A stretch of DNA of 64,000 bases from Zanthoxylum bungeanum. Lineage: Eukaryota; Streptophyta; Magnoliopsida; Sapindales; Rutaceae. Positions 46,195 to 59,192 of the stretch are shown piece after piece. Position 1 is the first letter of the stretch. Every line of letters begins with the position of its first letter. The stretch lies in contig SKCR01038915.1 in assembly GCA_019454045.1 (NCBI GenBank), forward strand, positions 1 to 64,000, written 5' to 3'. The translations under genes and the position numbers were made by a program. Below the pieces are notes generated by a model. That model did not search any database, was not told the origin of the DNA, and saw only the letters and a list, made by a program, of their open reading frames with translations.

Positions 46195-48644
46195 ATGACA
46201 GGAATGTCAGACGTCGAGTCAACTTCCTTAGCTCCCCTGGAAAACAAGTCACATATTCAGCCCCCTCAAATAACTACCCTCAGCTCAGGATCCAAAAGGC
46301 TTGAGGATCTCGACACAACCCCAACCCCTTCCGAGGAGGAAAACCAATCTTACAACCAACAGATACCCCGACCTGATATTGAACGGGCTCCTCTCAATTT
46401 TTCAAACATAGATATGGACCAGCCCTCTGTAATCACAGATGCCAAACTGGAAATCCTGAGGGAGAGGTTCACCATACCCGAGGACATCCAGTTAGAGATC
46501 CTGATCCCCCTTGAACGTGCGAGCCAACCCGAAGAAATTTCAGTAGCACTGTGCTCGGCCTTCTTTGACGTCGGACTTCGGCTACCCATACAAAACTATT
46601 TCGCTAAGATGATGTCCTCCATGGAAATTACCCCGTGCTAGCTGAACCTAAACAGTTGGAGGATATTGGCTAGCCTCCATGTGATCTGGCATTGGGCAGG
46701 ATTGGGGGAACCAACCTTTGAGGAGGTGAGAGGCTGTATCGGTTGAATGCCAACCCAAAACATCATAACGGTTGGTATTATCTCTCTACACATGCCGGGG
46801 TCCCTCCACTAATATTTGACCTCCCCACCACAAACAAAAACTTCAAAGACAAATGGTTATGGGCCACAGGCGATTGGAGATGAGTCCGCTTGGTCGACGG
46901 CCAACCTGTCTTAGTCCTTGATATCTTCTCGGATAGAGGTAGAGACCCAACCCCCGCTCCTTACTTTCACTGACTTGAGTGATACCTCGAAAGTAATTCA
47001 TCAAGTCCGTGCTAGAATAAAGAAAGTAGCGGGATTCGCGGGTCAATGTAAGAACATCGTTGATTCCTCGGCTTTAACCGAATTGAGCCTTATCCCGAGC
47101 GTACCACCACCACCCTGAGGCGTCTTGGTAGATAAAATCTGACCTGCTGACATATTGCATGTAGTCTCTTTCTTCTTTTCCCTCCTTTCTCATACTCTAA
47201 CTGCATTTTCTGTCTGTGTTTCTTGCAGGAATGTTGAGCTCAAAGGTGCTTAGGGTAAGAGTCCACTCCTTTCTGTAGTGGTCCGGCCGACGCGGATCCA
47301 GCAGCGTCCGAGGGCGTATCACTACCCTAGTTCCACCCGAAGCCAAAAGGAAAATCGTGCCAACCATGCCTCCAACCGGGACTCCCCAAGCCATACAAAC
47401 ATCCATAGCTCCGAGCCCGCCAGCCAAAGCTTTTGGGACCCCTCTTCAACCGTCTAGGAAACATCATCACACAATTGGGAGTGATGAACCCGAGGAGATA
47501 GTACCACCCCTATCCAAGAAAATATTTACTCAAATGGGGAAAACCATTACCGTGGCCCCTGCATAAACTAAAAAAGGTATTCTGCTACTCGGGGTGGATC
47601 ATATTTTTGAGGGGTTGAGGGACGCGATGGCCCATCTTGTCCTCACCATCAACAAGTTGGTATCTACCGTGCCTTTGGAACGGATCCCCTATTTCGAAGA
47701 TGTCTCTTCTGCAAGATGTAAATGTCATTCCCCTTTCAATTCGCATTTTCACTTTACCAAATTATCCCATTTCTTCTTATTACTGCAGGTCGGCTACGTT
47801 TTAACCGCCAATAAGGACTTGCTGAAAAACCTTTTATCAGAAGGGGTTCAAGTGCAAAGGCTTCAAAGCCGTCTGACCGAACAAGAAGTTGAGGTGAACA
47901 AGAATGACGAGGAACTCAAGGCGAGGATATGGCAACTTGAGGCCGAGAACCAAGTCTGAAAAAATTGAGGCCAAGGTGACATCCATGGCCGACTCCCTCC
48001 GAATGGCCGTATTGTTCACCAAAAAGGAAATAGACGACACGAAGGTCGAGGCCGTTCACCTGAATGTTGAAGTCGGGTCCTTGCAGTGGCGGCCCTCTAC
48101 GGTCGAGACTAAGATAGATGAGATGAATAGGCAATGGGACAAAGCTTTGGATGACCTGAGAGCGATGGAGGCCAATCAGATTGCCGAGCTGGAAGAGGTC
48201 AAAAAAAAAGCCAAGCTCTAGGGGTTGGAGGACTGTAGCTACATCCTCAATGAGCTCCTACCGAAGGTGAACTTGGACATAGTACACACCGTGGTGAAGC
48301 TATGCAAAGGGGAGATAACTGAAGATGATGCCTTAGGTTTGATCTTCTCAAACCTCAAGCCTATATAAGATCCTAAGATGGTGTTCATGGTACTTCCAAT
48401 TACTGGGGACACCGGCCCCTCAACTAACCATGATCCTACAATTCAAACTACTGATCTTGAGGCCTTGGTTGCCACTGTTGAGCCTGAGATCCTGAAGATC
48501 GAGCTTGTTCCCGCAGCCTCTACTGTTACACTGGAGCCCGAGGTCCAAGCTATTGTCCCCGAACCTGAGCTCGAGATCCCAAACACTACTCCTAAGCTTG
48601 AGATCTCTGCTGCCAGTGTCAACCTAGAGGTCCCTCCAGCTTAA
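46195..48644 (+). pseudogene. D: Transposase_28-like plant transposon gene, broken
   Basis: The first frame (46195-46641) carries LRERFTIPEDIQLEILIPLE and LCSAFFDVGLRLPIQNYF. After a TAG at 46639 the sequence continues as LNSWRILASLHVIWHW, and after a frame change as NGWYYLST and KDKWLWATGDW. This is the pattern of plant 'putative gypsy-type transposon' proteins (PF04195), whose role is unknown and which act as gag-like genes. A proline-rich stretch (47357-47566) follows. Next come a likely intron ending ttactgcag at 47789 and a coiled coil (47790-48221, LLSEGVQVQRLQSRLTEQE) with a frameshift near 47950. An acidic tail rich in E-P dipeptides ends at 48642-48644. No RT or integrase is visible. 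ATG 46195 is the first in frame. The 303 bp before it shows nothing. Confidence 0.65.
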
Positions 48645-48831
48645 TTAATTTTTCTTTTGTGGTCTATTTTAGCATTGGTAACCCCGAAGGGGCCTATTGT
48701 AACAAACAATTATCTTCCTTTGAATTGAACTGCACGTTTCCCATTTTCTTTTAATTATTGCATCTGTTAAGACCCTTACTGCTGATTCTTTTTTTCAACC
48801 ACTTAGGCCAATTATTTGAATTTATCCCAAC
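48645..48831 (+). other. spacer downstream of the D gene
   Basis: Short non-coding T-rich stretch. No feature recognised. Confidence 0.4.
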
Positions 48832-49515
48832 TACTCAGCCCTTAGCATTTGGTCAATCCCGAAAAGAGAATGTCTATTCTTTGTACTAATCAATCCTCGG
48901 CCATGAGGGAGATGCTCTGACCCCATGCCAGCTAGTAATATAAGGATTCGATGAGATATAACCGGATCCCAAGCATACAATCTCACAATGGCCTCGGCGA
49001 AACGAATGCAGTGCCGAGCCAACAATAACACTTGGTCACAAGAGAATGTCCATTCCTTGTGCCATTCAGCCTCTGGCCATTGGGGAGATGCTCTGACCCC
49101 ATGCCAACTAACATAACAGTGCCTCGGTAGGATGTAACCCAATCCCGAGCCAACAATCTCACAATGGCCTCGGCGGAATGAATGCAGCCCCGAGCCAACA
49201 ATAACACTTGGTCACAAGGGAATATCCCTTCCATGAACCAATCAGCCTCTGGTAATAGTGGAGATGATCTAACCCTATGCCAACTAACATACTAGGGCCT
49301 CAGCGGGATGCAACCTAGCCCGAGCCAACAATCTCACAATGGCCTCGGCGGAACGAATACAGCCCCGAGCCAACAATAACACTTGGACACAAGGGAATGT
49401 CCATTCATTGTACCAATCAGCCTCTGGCCATGGGGGAGATGCTCTGACCCTATGCCAACTAATATATCAGGGCCTCGGCGAAATGAATGCAGCACCGAGC
49501 CAACAATCTCACGAT
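48832..49515. repeat. tandem repeat, period about 175 bp, nearly four units
   Basis: The block 'caacaatctcacaatggcct' recurs at about 48977, 49152, 49328 and 49503. Units include 'cctcggcggaacgaatgcag' and 'gggagatgctctgacccc'. Open frames through it reflect periodicity and are not genes. Confidence 0.75.
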
Positions 49516-50550
49516 TTCTCTAAGGGCTTAGCCAAAAAGGGAAGATCTTCAACCTCCAACGACCCCTAAGGAGCTTGGTAACGGCATCCCGTGCCAATTC
49601 CTTAATAAAATAAAATAGACGAAAATATGACAATGTACAACGGGGGTGATATATCACATACCCCGCACTGACCCAAAAACAAATAGCGTAGGTACCCAAG
49701 ATAGCGTCCTGCCTTGGGCCACCCAAAATAATAATTTTGAACATTATAGTCCAACGTCCCAGCAAACTGAGCTACGGATCGAGGGGGTGGCCAATTCCAT
49801 GAGACTCTCATCATGTTGGGAAGGCCCCTAACAGAAAACGCCACGTAGGCCTTCTAAAATTTATCGTGTTATGCTCCTAGATGATACAAAATGGGATGGC
49901 CAGTGCCACGGATGCATTTTCCCTCCCCGTGCTAGGCATATCCCGAGGCTACAAATGCCATAGAGACTCTTGGGCCTTCCTCGTACTATCCTGCCATCGC
50001 CTTTGTGTGTTTGCTGCTCTTTGTACCGTTCCCCACTGACGGTGCCAACTGTTGACGGTCGATTTTCATTCCAGAGGTAGTTCTGGAAGAACAATCCTCA
50101 AATAATCTCCCATCAACTGTGAATTTTTTTGGTTTTGGGGACCAATACAAACTCAGCAAGAGATAATAAAACGCATAACAAAAAAGGATTTAATGTGCTT
50201 CAGCGGATGGATCCAACCTACGTCCACGGATACAAAGAAAATGAAGCTTTTATTACGTGTCGGGTGTGACCGACCTCTCTATACAAGTGCTATGTCTTAA
50301 CTGACCTGCCATTGTTCTATCTTACAGACTTTCTGCTCTCTTTTCTTGAAAGTAATGCTGGAGTAAAATTTACCCAACCCTCTACAATGATCTCTCAAGC
50401 CTGTTATATACTAGAGAAAATTACACTATTACAATGTCTCAATGAAGGCAGACACGTGATTCTACCATCAAAGCCAAGGCTCTCTACCTCACTTGCACTG
50501 CGAACAGTAACTCTACCATCTGACACACCTACCTTTTGACGCCTATATTT
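49516..50550. other. D 3' flank with an LTR-like start
   Basis: No gene. TGTTGACGGTCG at 50050, after 'gacggtgccaac', looks like the edge of an LTR of the D element, but I see no matching second copy, so this is uncertain. It ends at the inverted B LTR. Confidence 0.35.
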
Positions 50551-51783
50551 TGTTGGTTTATTCTAAGGTCCCAAGATCAAACAAGACATGAAAACATGCG
50601 TGAATACACCAATGAAGATAGCGGAATACTTACATTGATCGGTTATGTCGATTTGAAGACGAATCATGCCCAAAAACGCACTGCCTTGGTAAGCTTACTG
50701 CATGCAGTCCACTGCCTCCAAAAAACAGAATTTTGAGATGAGAAACGCAGCTCCTAGCTTCGTTGGATGGATCCCGGCTCATGGTCGAACCTCCCTACCA
50801 CCTTCGCAAGACTCGTAGTGTGCTAGCACTTGAATTTTCACCATGAAAATCCAACCCTTGCTTCCCTAAAGTCACGCCTGAATTGGTTCCAAACCAGTAA
50901 CATGTTTCAGTTTTTGGGCGTGAGGAGAGGAGAGAATTTGAGAGAGATGATCTTGTATTACTAAGTTAAAATGATTTACCAAAAATCAATTTATATTTAT
51001 GCCATAAAATTTATTAAATTGATAATAAATTTATGACACAAATCATGCAATGGTTTAGAGTGTCAAACACTCAAACTCCATGCAAGACCATTGAGTGTAT
51101 TGTACACAATCTTCATGCAATGCATTAGAATAAAATAATGCATAATATGACATGTGTCATGTGGGCCCCACACGTTTTCAAATGAAAGTGGGCCCACGTG
51201 CACTCACGCGTTCGGGTTCGATATTTCCGAAATACCGAGCTTACGTTGCGACGTTAATTAAATCGAATTTAAATAAATAATTGCGCCTAGCGAAATTATT
51301 ATTTACGTCGCTAACGAATTAATTCTAAATTAACTCGTTTGCCCGAATTAAAATCTAATTTTAATTCCGCGTCGAAATCTAATTTCGTTTAATATATCGA
51401 ATATATTAATTTAACCGATTAATTCCAAATTAATCGTTATCTCTCTCTAGACGATATTTTATCTTAGATAAAATATCTCCGTAATTAATCCTAGATTAAT
51501 TTTCTCTCTCTTCTGTATAATCCCAGATTATTCAAGAGTGCGAGTTGTACGTCATCGGTGGATTATCGGGAAGCGACCCATGAGATCTCTGGATATATTG
51601 GCAGTAAATGCGGTCGTCGGAGTATCCGAATCACGTACGTACCAAGTACTACGTTCTACCGATTTACAAGACAAGGTCGACTCCTAGCAAAGCACCAAGT
51701 CTTCCCAAGTTCTCCGGACATATTTATTAAAGAATATCTAGATCTGTATCAAGCGTAGTATACGATTGTATTGTGCATATCGG
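50551..51783 (-). mobile_element. displaced second part of the B 3' LTR
   Basis: Reverse complement of the later B LTR (about 36927-38123), including the hairpin chain (51235-51540) and terminus TGTTGG at 50551. It completes 44007-44813. Confidence 0.85.
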
Positions 51784-53085
51784 CCACAAATGGACCAATT
51801 GAATCAAGCCATTAAAAAGTGAAAATCATTACTAAAGATTTTATTAATTAATTTAATTATTTAACAATAAAATAATTAAATAATAAATATAAATATCTTA
51901 AATATATGTATTATATTTACATTAAATATCTCAAATACATATATTAATGATATATGTCAAAAATCACAATTTGATATTTAATTAATGTGTATTTAATAAA
52001 ATCAAGTATTAATTACAAATACACATTAATTCAAAAATGACCGTTAGGTCCCGATTGCATGTATTTTTCGTTTAACCATTAAACGAGTTATAAATAATCA
52101 GTATTATTCATAACAGTTGCCATAGTGCTCTACGAGTATATTTCATTAGTGAGACTTTCTAGATTCATGCATATCCGTCACGAAATCAAATTTCGTGTCC
52201 ATAATTCACCCACCCGTAAATTATGACGAACCTTGATAAACTCCCTGAATCATATAGGTCGAGGTCACTGCATACGTATAATCCCTCCGTCACAGATATC
52301 TAGATTATTCTAGAGATATAGATAGAAATGTCAAATCTCTATAGATATAATCACGTCGACGTTTCTATTAGCAATCCGTTAATAACACTTAGAACTGAAT
52401 TCTACAGTGTACCACGGGCCCATAGATTTAATAGATTGCTAATTCCATATTGAATACCTATGCTCCGTACACAAAGATGACATATCATTTCTTAATACAC
52501 ACAGGATATCCTGAGCATCAGTCCACACCCAATGAACAAGTGGTGGTCTGATCTAAATAGATCGGTGACGTGACTGCCATCCAATTGTGGAGGAGAACTC
52601 ATATATCCACAGTGGTATCTCAAGTCAAAGAATCACTATGCTCACTCAACCCGAGAAGATTCTTATTTACGTTGGTATACCATCCATTAAGAATCTTTGG
52701 TGAGTCGTTCAATGTTTATCCGCTATAAATACCTACATGTCTATACGAGTCTCCAAGACTCTTGGTTCTTTGAGAAACTATCGGAATCCAAGATTCTAAT
52801 ATACGACATGTACCATTATCAACGGGTTTACTTTACTGACCAAGTAGTGTAAACCTTGACCGGGAACAATTTTAAGAATGACAACGTCATGATACAACTC
52901 AATGTCAGTTGCGACGTTTTTACAACAGTATCATAACTAATCATTCTAAGGTCGGTTACGTCTTTACCATATTAAGGAATATGTTATATAAAAGAAACTG
53001 TTTATTATATTCATAATAAAATGTTACATTAGTATTTATAAGGAAATACATATTAAAATTGGCGCTCAGAGCACCAACCATAACA
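51784..53085 (-). mobile_element. first part of the C 3' LTR
   Basis: Begins TGTTATGGTTGG on the minus strand at 53085, just after the polypurine tract GCAAGTGAGAGATTTT. It is cut at 51784 by the inversion. Non-coding. Confidence 0.8.
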
Positions 53086-53107
53086 AAATCTCTCACTTGC
53101 TATAGTG

Positions 53108-56100
53108 CTAATATCGATTGTATCTAATACCCATCGACTCTATATGTTTATCAAATAACTTCAGACGTATAGCCTTCATAAGCGGGTCTGCAAGATTATC
53201 TTCACTTGGTACCTTGCACACGACAATGTCCCCTCGCGACACAATCTCTTGAATGATATGGAACTTTCGTTCCACATGCTTCGACTTCTGATGCGCCCTT
53301 GGTTCCTTTGCTTGTGCAATGGCTCTAGTATTAACACAGTATAACAGAATCAGATTCTCGATACTTGGGACTACTCCCAATTATGTGATAAAGTTCCTAA
53401 CACATATAGTTTCCTTTGAAGCTTCAGACGCTGCAATATATTCCGCCACTGTGGGGGAATCAGCTGTCGACCCCTGTTTGGAACTCTTCCAACAAACTGC
53501 ACCTCCATTAAGGGTAAACACGAATCCTGATGTAGACTTTCTATCATCAGGATCCGATTGGAAATCGGAATCCGTATACCCATTAACTTGCAATTCATTT
53601 CCTCCATAGATAATAAACTTATCCTTAGTACCTTTAAGATACTTGAGGATATGTTTAATGGCCATCCAATGGTTATTTCCTGGATTGGACTGATATATGC
53701 TCGTCACACTAACTGCGAAGCTGATATCAGGCCTCGTACATAACATGACATACATGATACTGCCTAAACACGAAGCATAAGGTTTATTAGACATTCTAAT
53801 CTTCTCATCTTCTGTTTGCGGCCACATCTTCTTTGAAAGATGTAAGCCATGTCTGAAAGGTATGTTTACTGTCTTACAGTTACCAAAATTATACTGTTCT
53901 AAGATCTTATCTACGTATGTTGATTGTGATAACCCAATAAGATTCATTTCTCTATCTCTATAGAGTTTAATGCCTAAGACATAAGAAGCTTCACCCAGGT
54001 CCTTCATTGAGAAATTCTTGCAGAGGTAAGCTTTGACGTCTTGCATCATCCCAATATCATTCCCAATGATAAGGATGTCGTCAACATAGAGAATTAAAAA
54101 TACCACCATACTCCCACTGGCCCTCTTATACACACATGATTCTTCTGAATTCTTGAGAAAACCAGACAATTTGATTATCTCATCGAATCGAAGATTCCAA
54201 CTTCATGATGCCTGTTTAATTCCATAAATGGACTTCTTCAGCTTACATACCATGCCCGAGTTTTTGCTAGATTAAAAACCCTCTGGTTGTTCCATATAGA
54301 TTTCTTCATCAAGAAATCCATTTAGAAAAGCCGTTTTGACATCCATTTGCCAAATCTCGTAATCATAATATGAGTCAATAGACAACAAAATCCTTATAGA
54401 CTTTAGCATTGTAACTGGCGAAAAAGTTTCATCGTAGTCGACACTAGGTCGCTGCGAGTAACCTTTAGTTACCAGTCAGGCCTTAAAGGTTTCAACCTTT
54501 CCTTCGGGCTCTCGCTTCCTTTTGTAAATCCATTTACAATCGATAAGAACAATTCCTTCTGGTTGCGGAACCAAGTTCCAAACTTGATTCTCATACATTG
54601 AGTCCATCTCGAATTTCATGGCGTCTTGCCACTTCACGGAGTCGATATCCGACATCGATTCTCTATAGGTAAAAGGTTCAGTCTCTTCAACTAAAAGCAC
54701 ATCCATACTATTTTCTTGTATCAAATACAAGCTTTCAGGAGGTCTAGATCCTTTTGTGACCTACGGAGTATGTGTGTTAAAGGTTCTTCATCTTCTTGAA
54801 CTATAGGTTCCTCCATTAGTTCGTTGATTCCAGGTTGTACTTCATTAAGTTCAACCTGTCTATGATCACCATCTTCAGACAAAAATTATATTTCTAGAAA
54901 TTTTACGATGCGAGCTACAAACACATTTCGATGCTTGGTATCATAGAACAAATATCCTTTCGTATTTGAAGGATATCCAACAAACCTAAACTTCTGCCCT
55001 CGAGGCAAAAGCTTATTTTGCTGAGCCATTCAAACGTATGCAGGACACCCCCAAATCTTAACATAACTAAGATCGATTTCCTACCGGTCCATATCTCATA
55101 CGGAGTCGTAGGAACAACTTTGGAAGGAATTTTATTCAAAAGATGTGCGGCAGTTAAAAGAGCATAACCCCATAAGTAATAGGGCAAATCTATATAACTC
55201 AACATCGATCAGACCATATCCAATAAAAATCAATTTCTCCTCTCTAACACTCAATTGTGTTGCGGAGTGCCCGGAGGAGTATATTGAGTGAGAATCCTAT
55301 TCTCCTTTAAATAATCAGTGAATTCTCCACTCATATATTCACCGGCTCGATCAGATCGAAAGCATTTAATATATTGACCAGTTTGTTTTTCAACTTCATT
55401 TCATAATTCTTTGAACTTTTCAAAAGTTTCTAATTTATGTTTCATCAGATAAACATAACTGTATCGTGACAAATCATCGGTAAAGGTGATGAAGTATGAA
55501 TTACCATTATGTGCAGTCTGACTCATTAGACCACATAAATCAGAATGTACGAGTTCCAATAAGTCAGTGGCTCGATGTCGAACACTTGAAAATGAGGCTT
55601 TGGTCATTTTACCCCGAATACAAGATTCGTTAGTTATATAAGTTCAATAGTGAGATCATTTATCAAACCATTATTAACCAATTGGGTTAGGCGTTTCAAG
55701 CCTATATGACCTAACCACATATGCCATAGTTCAATATTATTTATATCAGATTGTTTACGTTTATTAATTCCAGTATTAAAGATATCTTGTGAGGCGCAGT
55801 ATGTAATGACCATGCTCGTTTGGACAACAAAAGATATGAATATTATCACTATCATATAAATACAAAGAACGATTATTAATATTTACATTATATCTTTCAG
55901 CATCTAATACAAAAGGAGACATAATATTCGCCACACATCCTGGCACAAAATAGCATTCATTTAACAAAACTCTCCCACTGGGTAAGGGAATCTCGCATAG
56001 GCCCACTACAACCGCATCCAGAGAGTCGCCACTCTCGAATTGCAACTGCATCTCCTTAGATTTTAGTTGTCTACTTTCCGTCAGCACCTACAACATATTG

Positions 56101-57046
56101 CAAAAGTGAATAAGACAAGCAGAATCTAAAATCTAATTAGATGTCATAGCTTCATAAGCCAATAAGATATCAATAATAGGAAAAATAAAAGTACCTGATG
56201 TCGATGCTCTTTCTTTCCTTATTTGTGCAAGATAGCCTGGGCAGTTTCTTTTCCAGTGCCCGACTTTCTGGCACTGGTGGCACTTATCTTCAGAAGCTCT
56301 CTTAGGCTTCGCTACCTTAGCCTGTTGAGGAACATTGAAACCCTTCTTTTTCTTTCCTTTCATCTTCTTCCCCTTTCGACGTGGATTGGGAAGAAGCGGA
56401 AAGTGAAGTGGGTTTCAGAAGGCGAGTCAGAACTCTCTTTCTTAAATGTTCCTCTATTGTGAGATGCATCATATGCAACTCACGGTAAGAGCAGTGAATC
56501 TCATTCATATTGAAGTACATGACGAACTGGCGATACGACACCGAGAGTGAACCTTGAATAACACTACGTCCCAGAGTTTCATTGAGAGGGAAACCATGAC
56601 GCCTCAATTACTCGATCAAATCGATCAAATGAATCACATGCGGGCTCACAGTCTGCCCATCTTCAAGTTTAGAATGGAACAGTTTCATTGAAACTCTATG
56701 AACCACGACCTGTTCCTAGTTCTTGAACGATTCACGAAGTTGTGTCATCATGCTATATGTATCATGCATCTCAAAATAAGTCTTCTTAAGATCAGAAGGA
56801 AAGGAACTCAGAATGAATGATTTAACCCTTAAATCATCATCCTTCCATCTTTGTAAAGTCTCATGTTCTTCAGGTGATGCATCTGGAGATATAGCACGCG
56901 GTAAAGGACATTCCAAAAATGTATCACAACTTCTCGGAATTGAGGACAATCCTCAAATCCATATCCCAATCCGTAAAATTTTCAGCGCCTTTTAGCTTAT
57001 TCGTATCAAGCATACGAGCAAAACGATTGGTTGGAGGTGCCGTCAT
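53108..57046 (-). pseudogene. C gag-pol polyprotein, several stops
   Basis: The start is ATG at 57046 (MTAPPTNRF). Gag continues to an intact zinc knuckle CHQCQKVGHWKRNC near 56260. The protease region (about 56090-55780) and the pre-integrase and integrase follow (HSDLCGLM, FRSDRAGEY), with stops near 55400 and 55270. Reverse transcriptase spans about 54730-53640, with frame breaks between 54475 and 54170 but an intact LYVDDILIIGND. RNase H (GYTDSDFQSDPDD, TVAEYIAASEA) is continuous to 53381, is broken there, and continues to GIRYNRY and the stop at 53108. The order of protease, integrase, RT and RNase H is copia. Between 262 aligned residues of RT/RNase H there is no stop, so this is the youngest-looking pol in the window. 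Confidence 0.87.
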
Positions 57047-57155
57047 CCCAAATCTATCAAATAGACAGCGAATTAACGATTAGCAGATAAGTAGATAAAA
57101 CAGTCTCATATTATATCATAAAGAATTAATGGGACCCCATGAATATAATTCAGCT

Positions 57156-57455
57156 CACAGCTTTGGCGCGTTCTCGCCAACGTATATTCATTAGGTAGAC
57201 AACTCATTGTTAATCACTCACTAGTGACTTCTAGGTTTTGAGTCATGGTCGTTTCTTGTTGTGAAAGCTTTGGCATATTCACAAGGAGTCGTACCAAGTT
57301 TAAACTTGTCAATGATGAATTCAAGTTACTTGCGAAACCCTGACAGCTTTGGCACGTTCTAGATTCCGTTTTTGCTTGAATTCGCCTAATTTCAAATATA
57401 TCTGGTACAGATAAATTTCTACATGCCATATCCTCACAGCTTTGGCACGTTCTCG
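57156..57455 (-). repeat. three to four copies of CGAGAACGTGCCAAAGCTGTG in the C leader
   Basis: Near-identical 21-bp copies lie at 57156-57176, 57341-57361 and 57435-57455. A weaker one lies at about 57262-57282. They sit between primer site and gag, like the unrelated motif set in A, E1 and B. Confidence 0.6.
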
Positions 57456-57686
57456 GATATAGTCGCAGAAAATTTATTGATAAGCGGTATTGACAAGACA
57501 GACCAATTAATATGCATCAAATACATATTAAATTAAAAACCTTATTTTCAAATAGGAATTTTTCCGTAAATGATACTTTTACTTTATTTAATCAAATTAA
57601 ATAAACACATGCTTGCATAAAGTCAAGATTAAAGTAAACATTGAATTTTAAATGCATAATCACATATCGGGTGTCCAGAATCAGAC

Positions 57687-57700
57687 TCGTTCTGATACCA
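57687..57700 (-). promoter_or_regulatory. primer binding site of C
   Basis: Minus-strand TGGTATCAGAACGA, three bases after the LTR end (TGTTGATG at 57704 on the plus strand). Initiator tRNA-Met type. Confidence 0.8.
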
Positions 57701-57703
57701 TTT

Positions 57704-58165
57704 TGTTGATGTTTTATACGGAATTATTAGAGTTAGCGCAGCGGAACGCAGAAAATAGATTTTTCCAATTTCAAAATTTTTCTTGTATTAATTAAATAAA
57801 CATATTTATTCAATTAACCAATACTTAAAATCTGAAATTTTAACCCAAGAAATCATATTTCCTTTAATTACCGAATTACCCAAAAGTTTTACAATTTAAT
57901 CATTTTGGTCCTTAAATAATCAAATATAAATTTAATTGATTCCAAATCAATCCCAAAATGATTTATACATGTCTAATACATGAAAATACAAATTGCAACA
58001 CAAATCCAGATTTTTTCCAGAATTGCCGAACATCCCCAATATTTTCGAGGATTTTCAATTTGGTCCTTTTTGGTTCAAAACACATCAAGATCAAATCCAA
58101 TCAATCCCAAATTTAATATACATCATATATACATCAAATTAAATCCCATATATGAAACATCACAT
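57704..58165 (-). mobile_element. truncated 5' LTR of C
   Basis: Only the last 460 bp or so of the LTR, matching 45425-45891. The outer part is missing and replaced by unrelated sequence from about 58166. Confidence 0.75.
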
Positions 58166-59189
58166 GCACGCATTTTTTTTATTCTGTTGTTTTGTTTGTG
58201 TTCGCAGGTCTTGAAGAAAAGAAGGAAAAACGGCAAAACACAAGCAAGAGCAACAAAACAGTATAAACAGTTTTCAGGGAGGAATCCCGGGGCCGAAGCA
58301 CATATTATCAGAGGTCGAAATGAAGAATTCCAGTAAAAAAAATAAGAGAGAGAGAGAAGTCTTTGATAGTTAAGCATATGTCCGGTGATGACATTGTTTG
58401 CTGTAGGGAGAAACCTTAGAAACGATAAGTGCGAGATATGCTCTCATCCGGTATTCTGAATGGATTGATCTCGGCTAGACTCACGAGCACTTGATTACTT
58501 GATCTCAACAGTAGAAGACTGAGTAGTTGGCAAGATGACTAGTTGAAGAGATGATGGATCAGTGAATGACCGTTTGCCTGGATGTCCATCCTGGTTTACT
58601 TATGCTACGATATATGATATGGTTGGAAACAAAGAAAAAGTCTCTGCAATGAAAAGAAAAAGAAAAAAATAGACCATCTATAACCGATAAGCGTGAAGCT
58701 ACCCATGGGCGAGTATTATGACTACCATGAGGAGAAATGCTACCTTAAAGGGTAGGTGTGTCGAAAAAGAGAGAAAAGAAAAAAAAAGAAAAAGAAAAAG
58801 AAAGTCCAAAAAGAAAAGAATGAAAAGAAAGAGACAAGAGAAAAAAAGAAGAAGACCATATCATGTTGAGTATGACGAAGTAATCACAGAGTGTGATCAA
58901 GACATCCAGGCTGGTTAGACCCACTAAATCCGAGTCTCCAAGACAAAATCATCAAGTTGGCTTACTTAAGGATTAAGCTGCGAAAGAGCCTTGGCACACA
59001 CACAATAGGAGTCTAGTTCAGATCACTCATTCAAATGAGCGGATCTGAGTGTATTGAGTACTTTGAAGGTTATCTGGTTTCGACGCGAAGCATCCATTGA
59101 GGACGAAAATCTGTTCGACTATCAGAATTATCTTGTGAGAGGCAGTACAATATGTTGAAATGAACCATCACATTGTTAGTATCAGTTTT
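58166..59189. other. unassigned non-coding segment, purine-rich core
   Basis: No gene recognised. A run of GAAAAAG-type purines (58733-58860) would translate to a lysine/arginine string and is low complexity. It may be the 3' non-coding end of the Tat element that shares the LTR at 59586. Confidence 0.35.
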
Positions 59190-59192
59190 GGG

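Larger units (their letters stand above)
44814..51783. other. inferred 7-kb inverted block
   Basis: Reversing this block restores two broken LTRs at once. B's 3' LTR becomes 44007-44813 plus reversed 51783-50551, about 2.04 kb. C's 3' LTR becomes 53085-51784 followed by 44814-45891, about 2.38 kb. The restored B junction reads like the intact E1 LTR at 20091-20130. Both breakpoints lie inside LTRs, with at most 1-2 bp of shared bases. Confidence 0.8.
51784..58165 (-). mobile_element. C: Ty1/copia element, minus strand
   Basis: Right to left: truncated 5' LTR (58165-57704), primer site (57700-57687), leader, gag-pol (57046-53108), polypurine tract (53100-53086) and 3' LTR (53085 to 51784, continued at 44814-45891). 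It is a different family from A, B and E1, with different LTRs and better preserved coding. The 5' LTR lacks its outer part, so a target duplication cannot be read. Confidence 0.83.

Noticed and set aside
58718..58918. Lysine/arginine-rich frame
   Set aside because: It is a purine-run artefact of low complexity.
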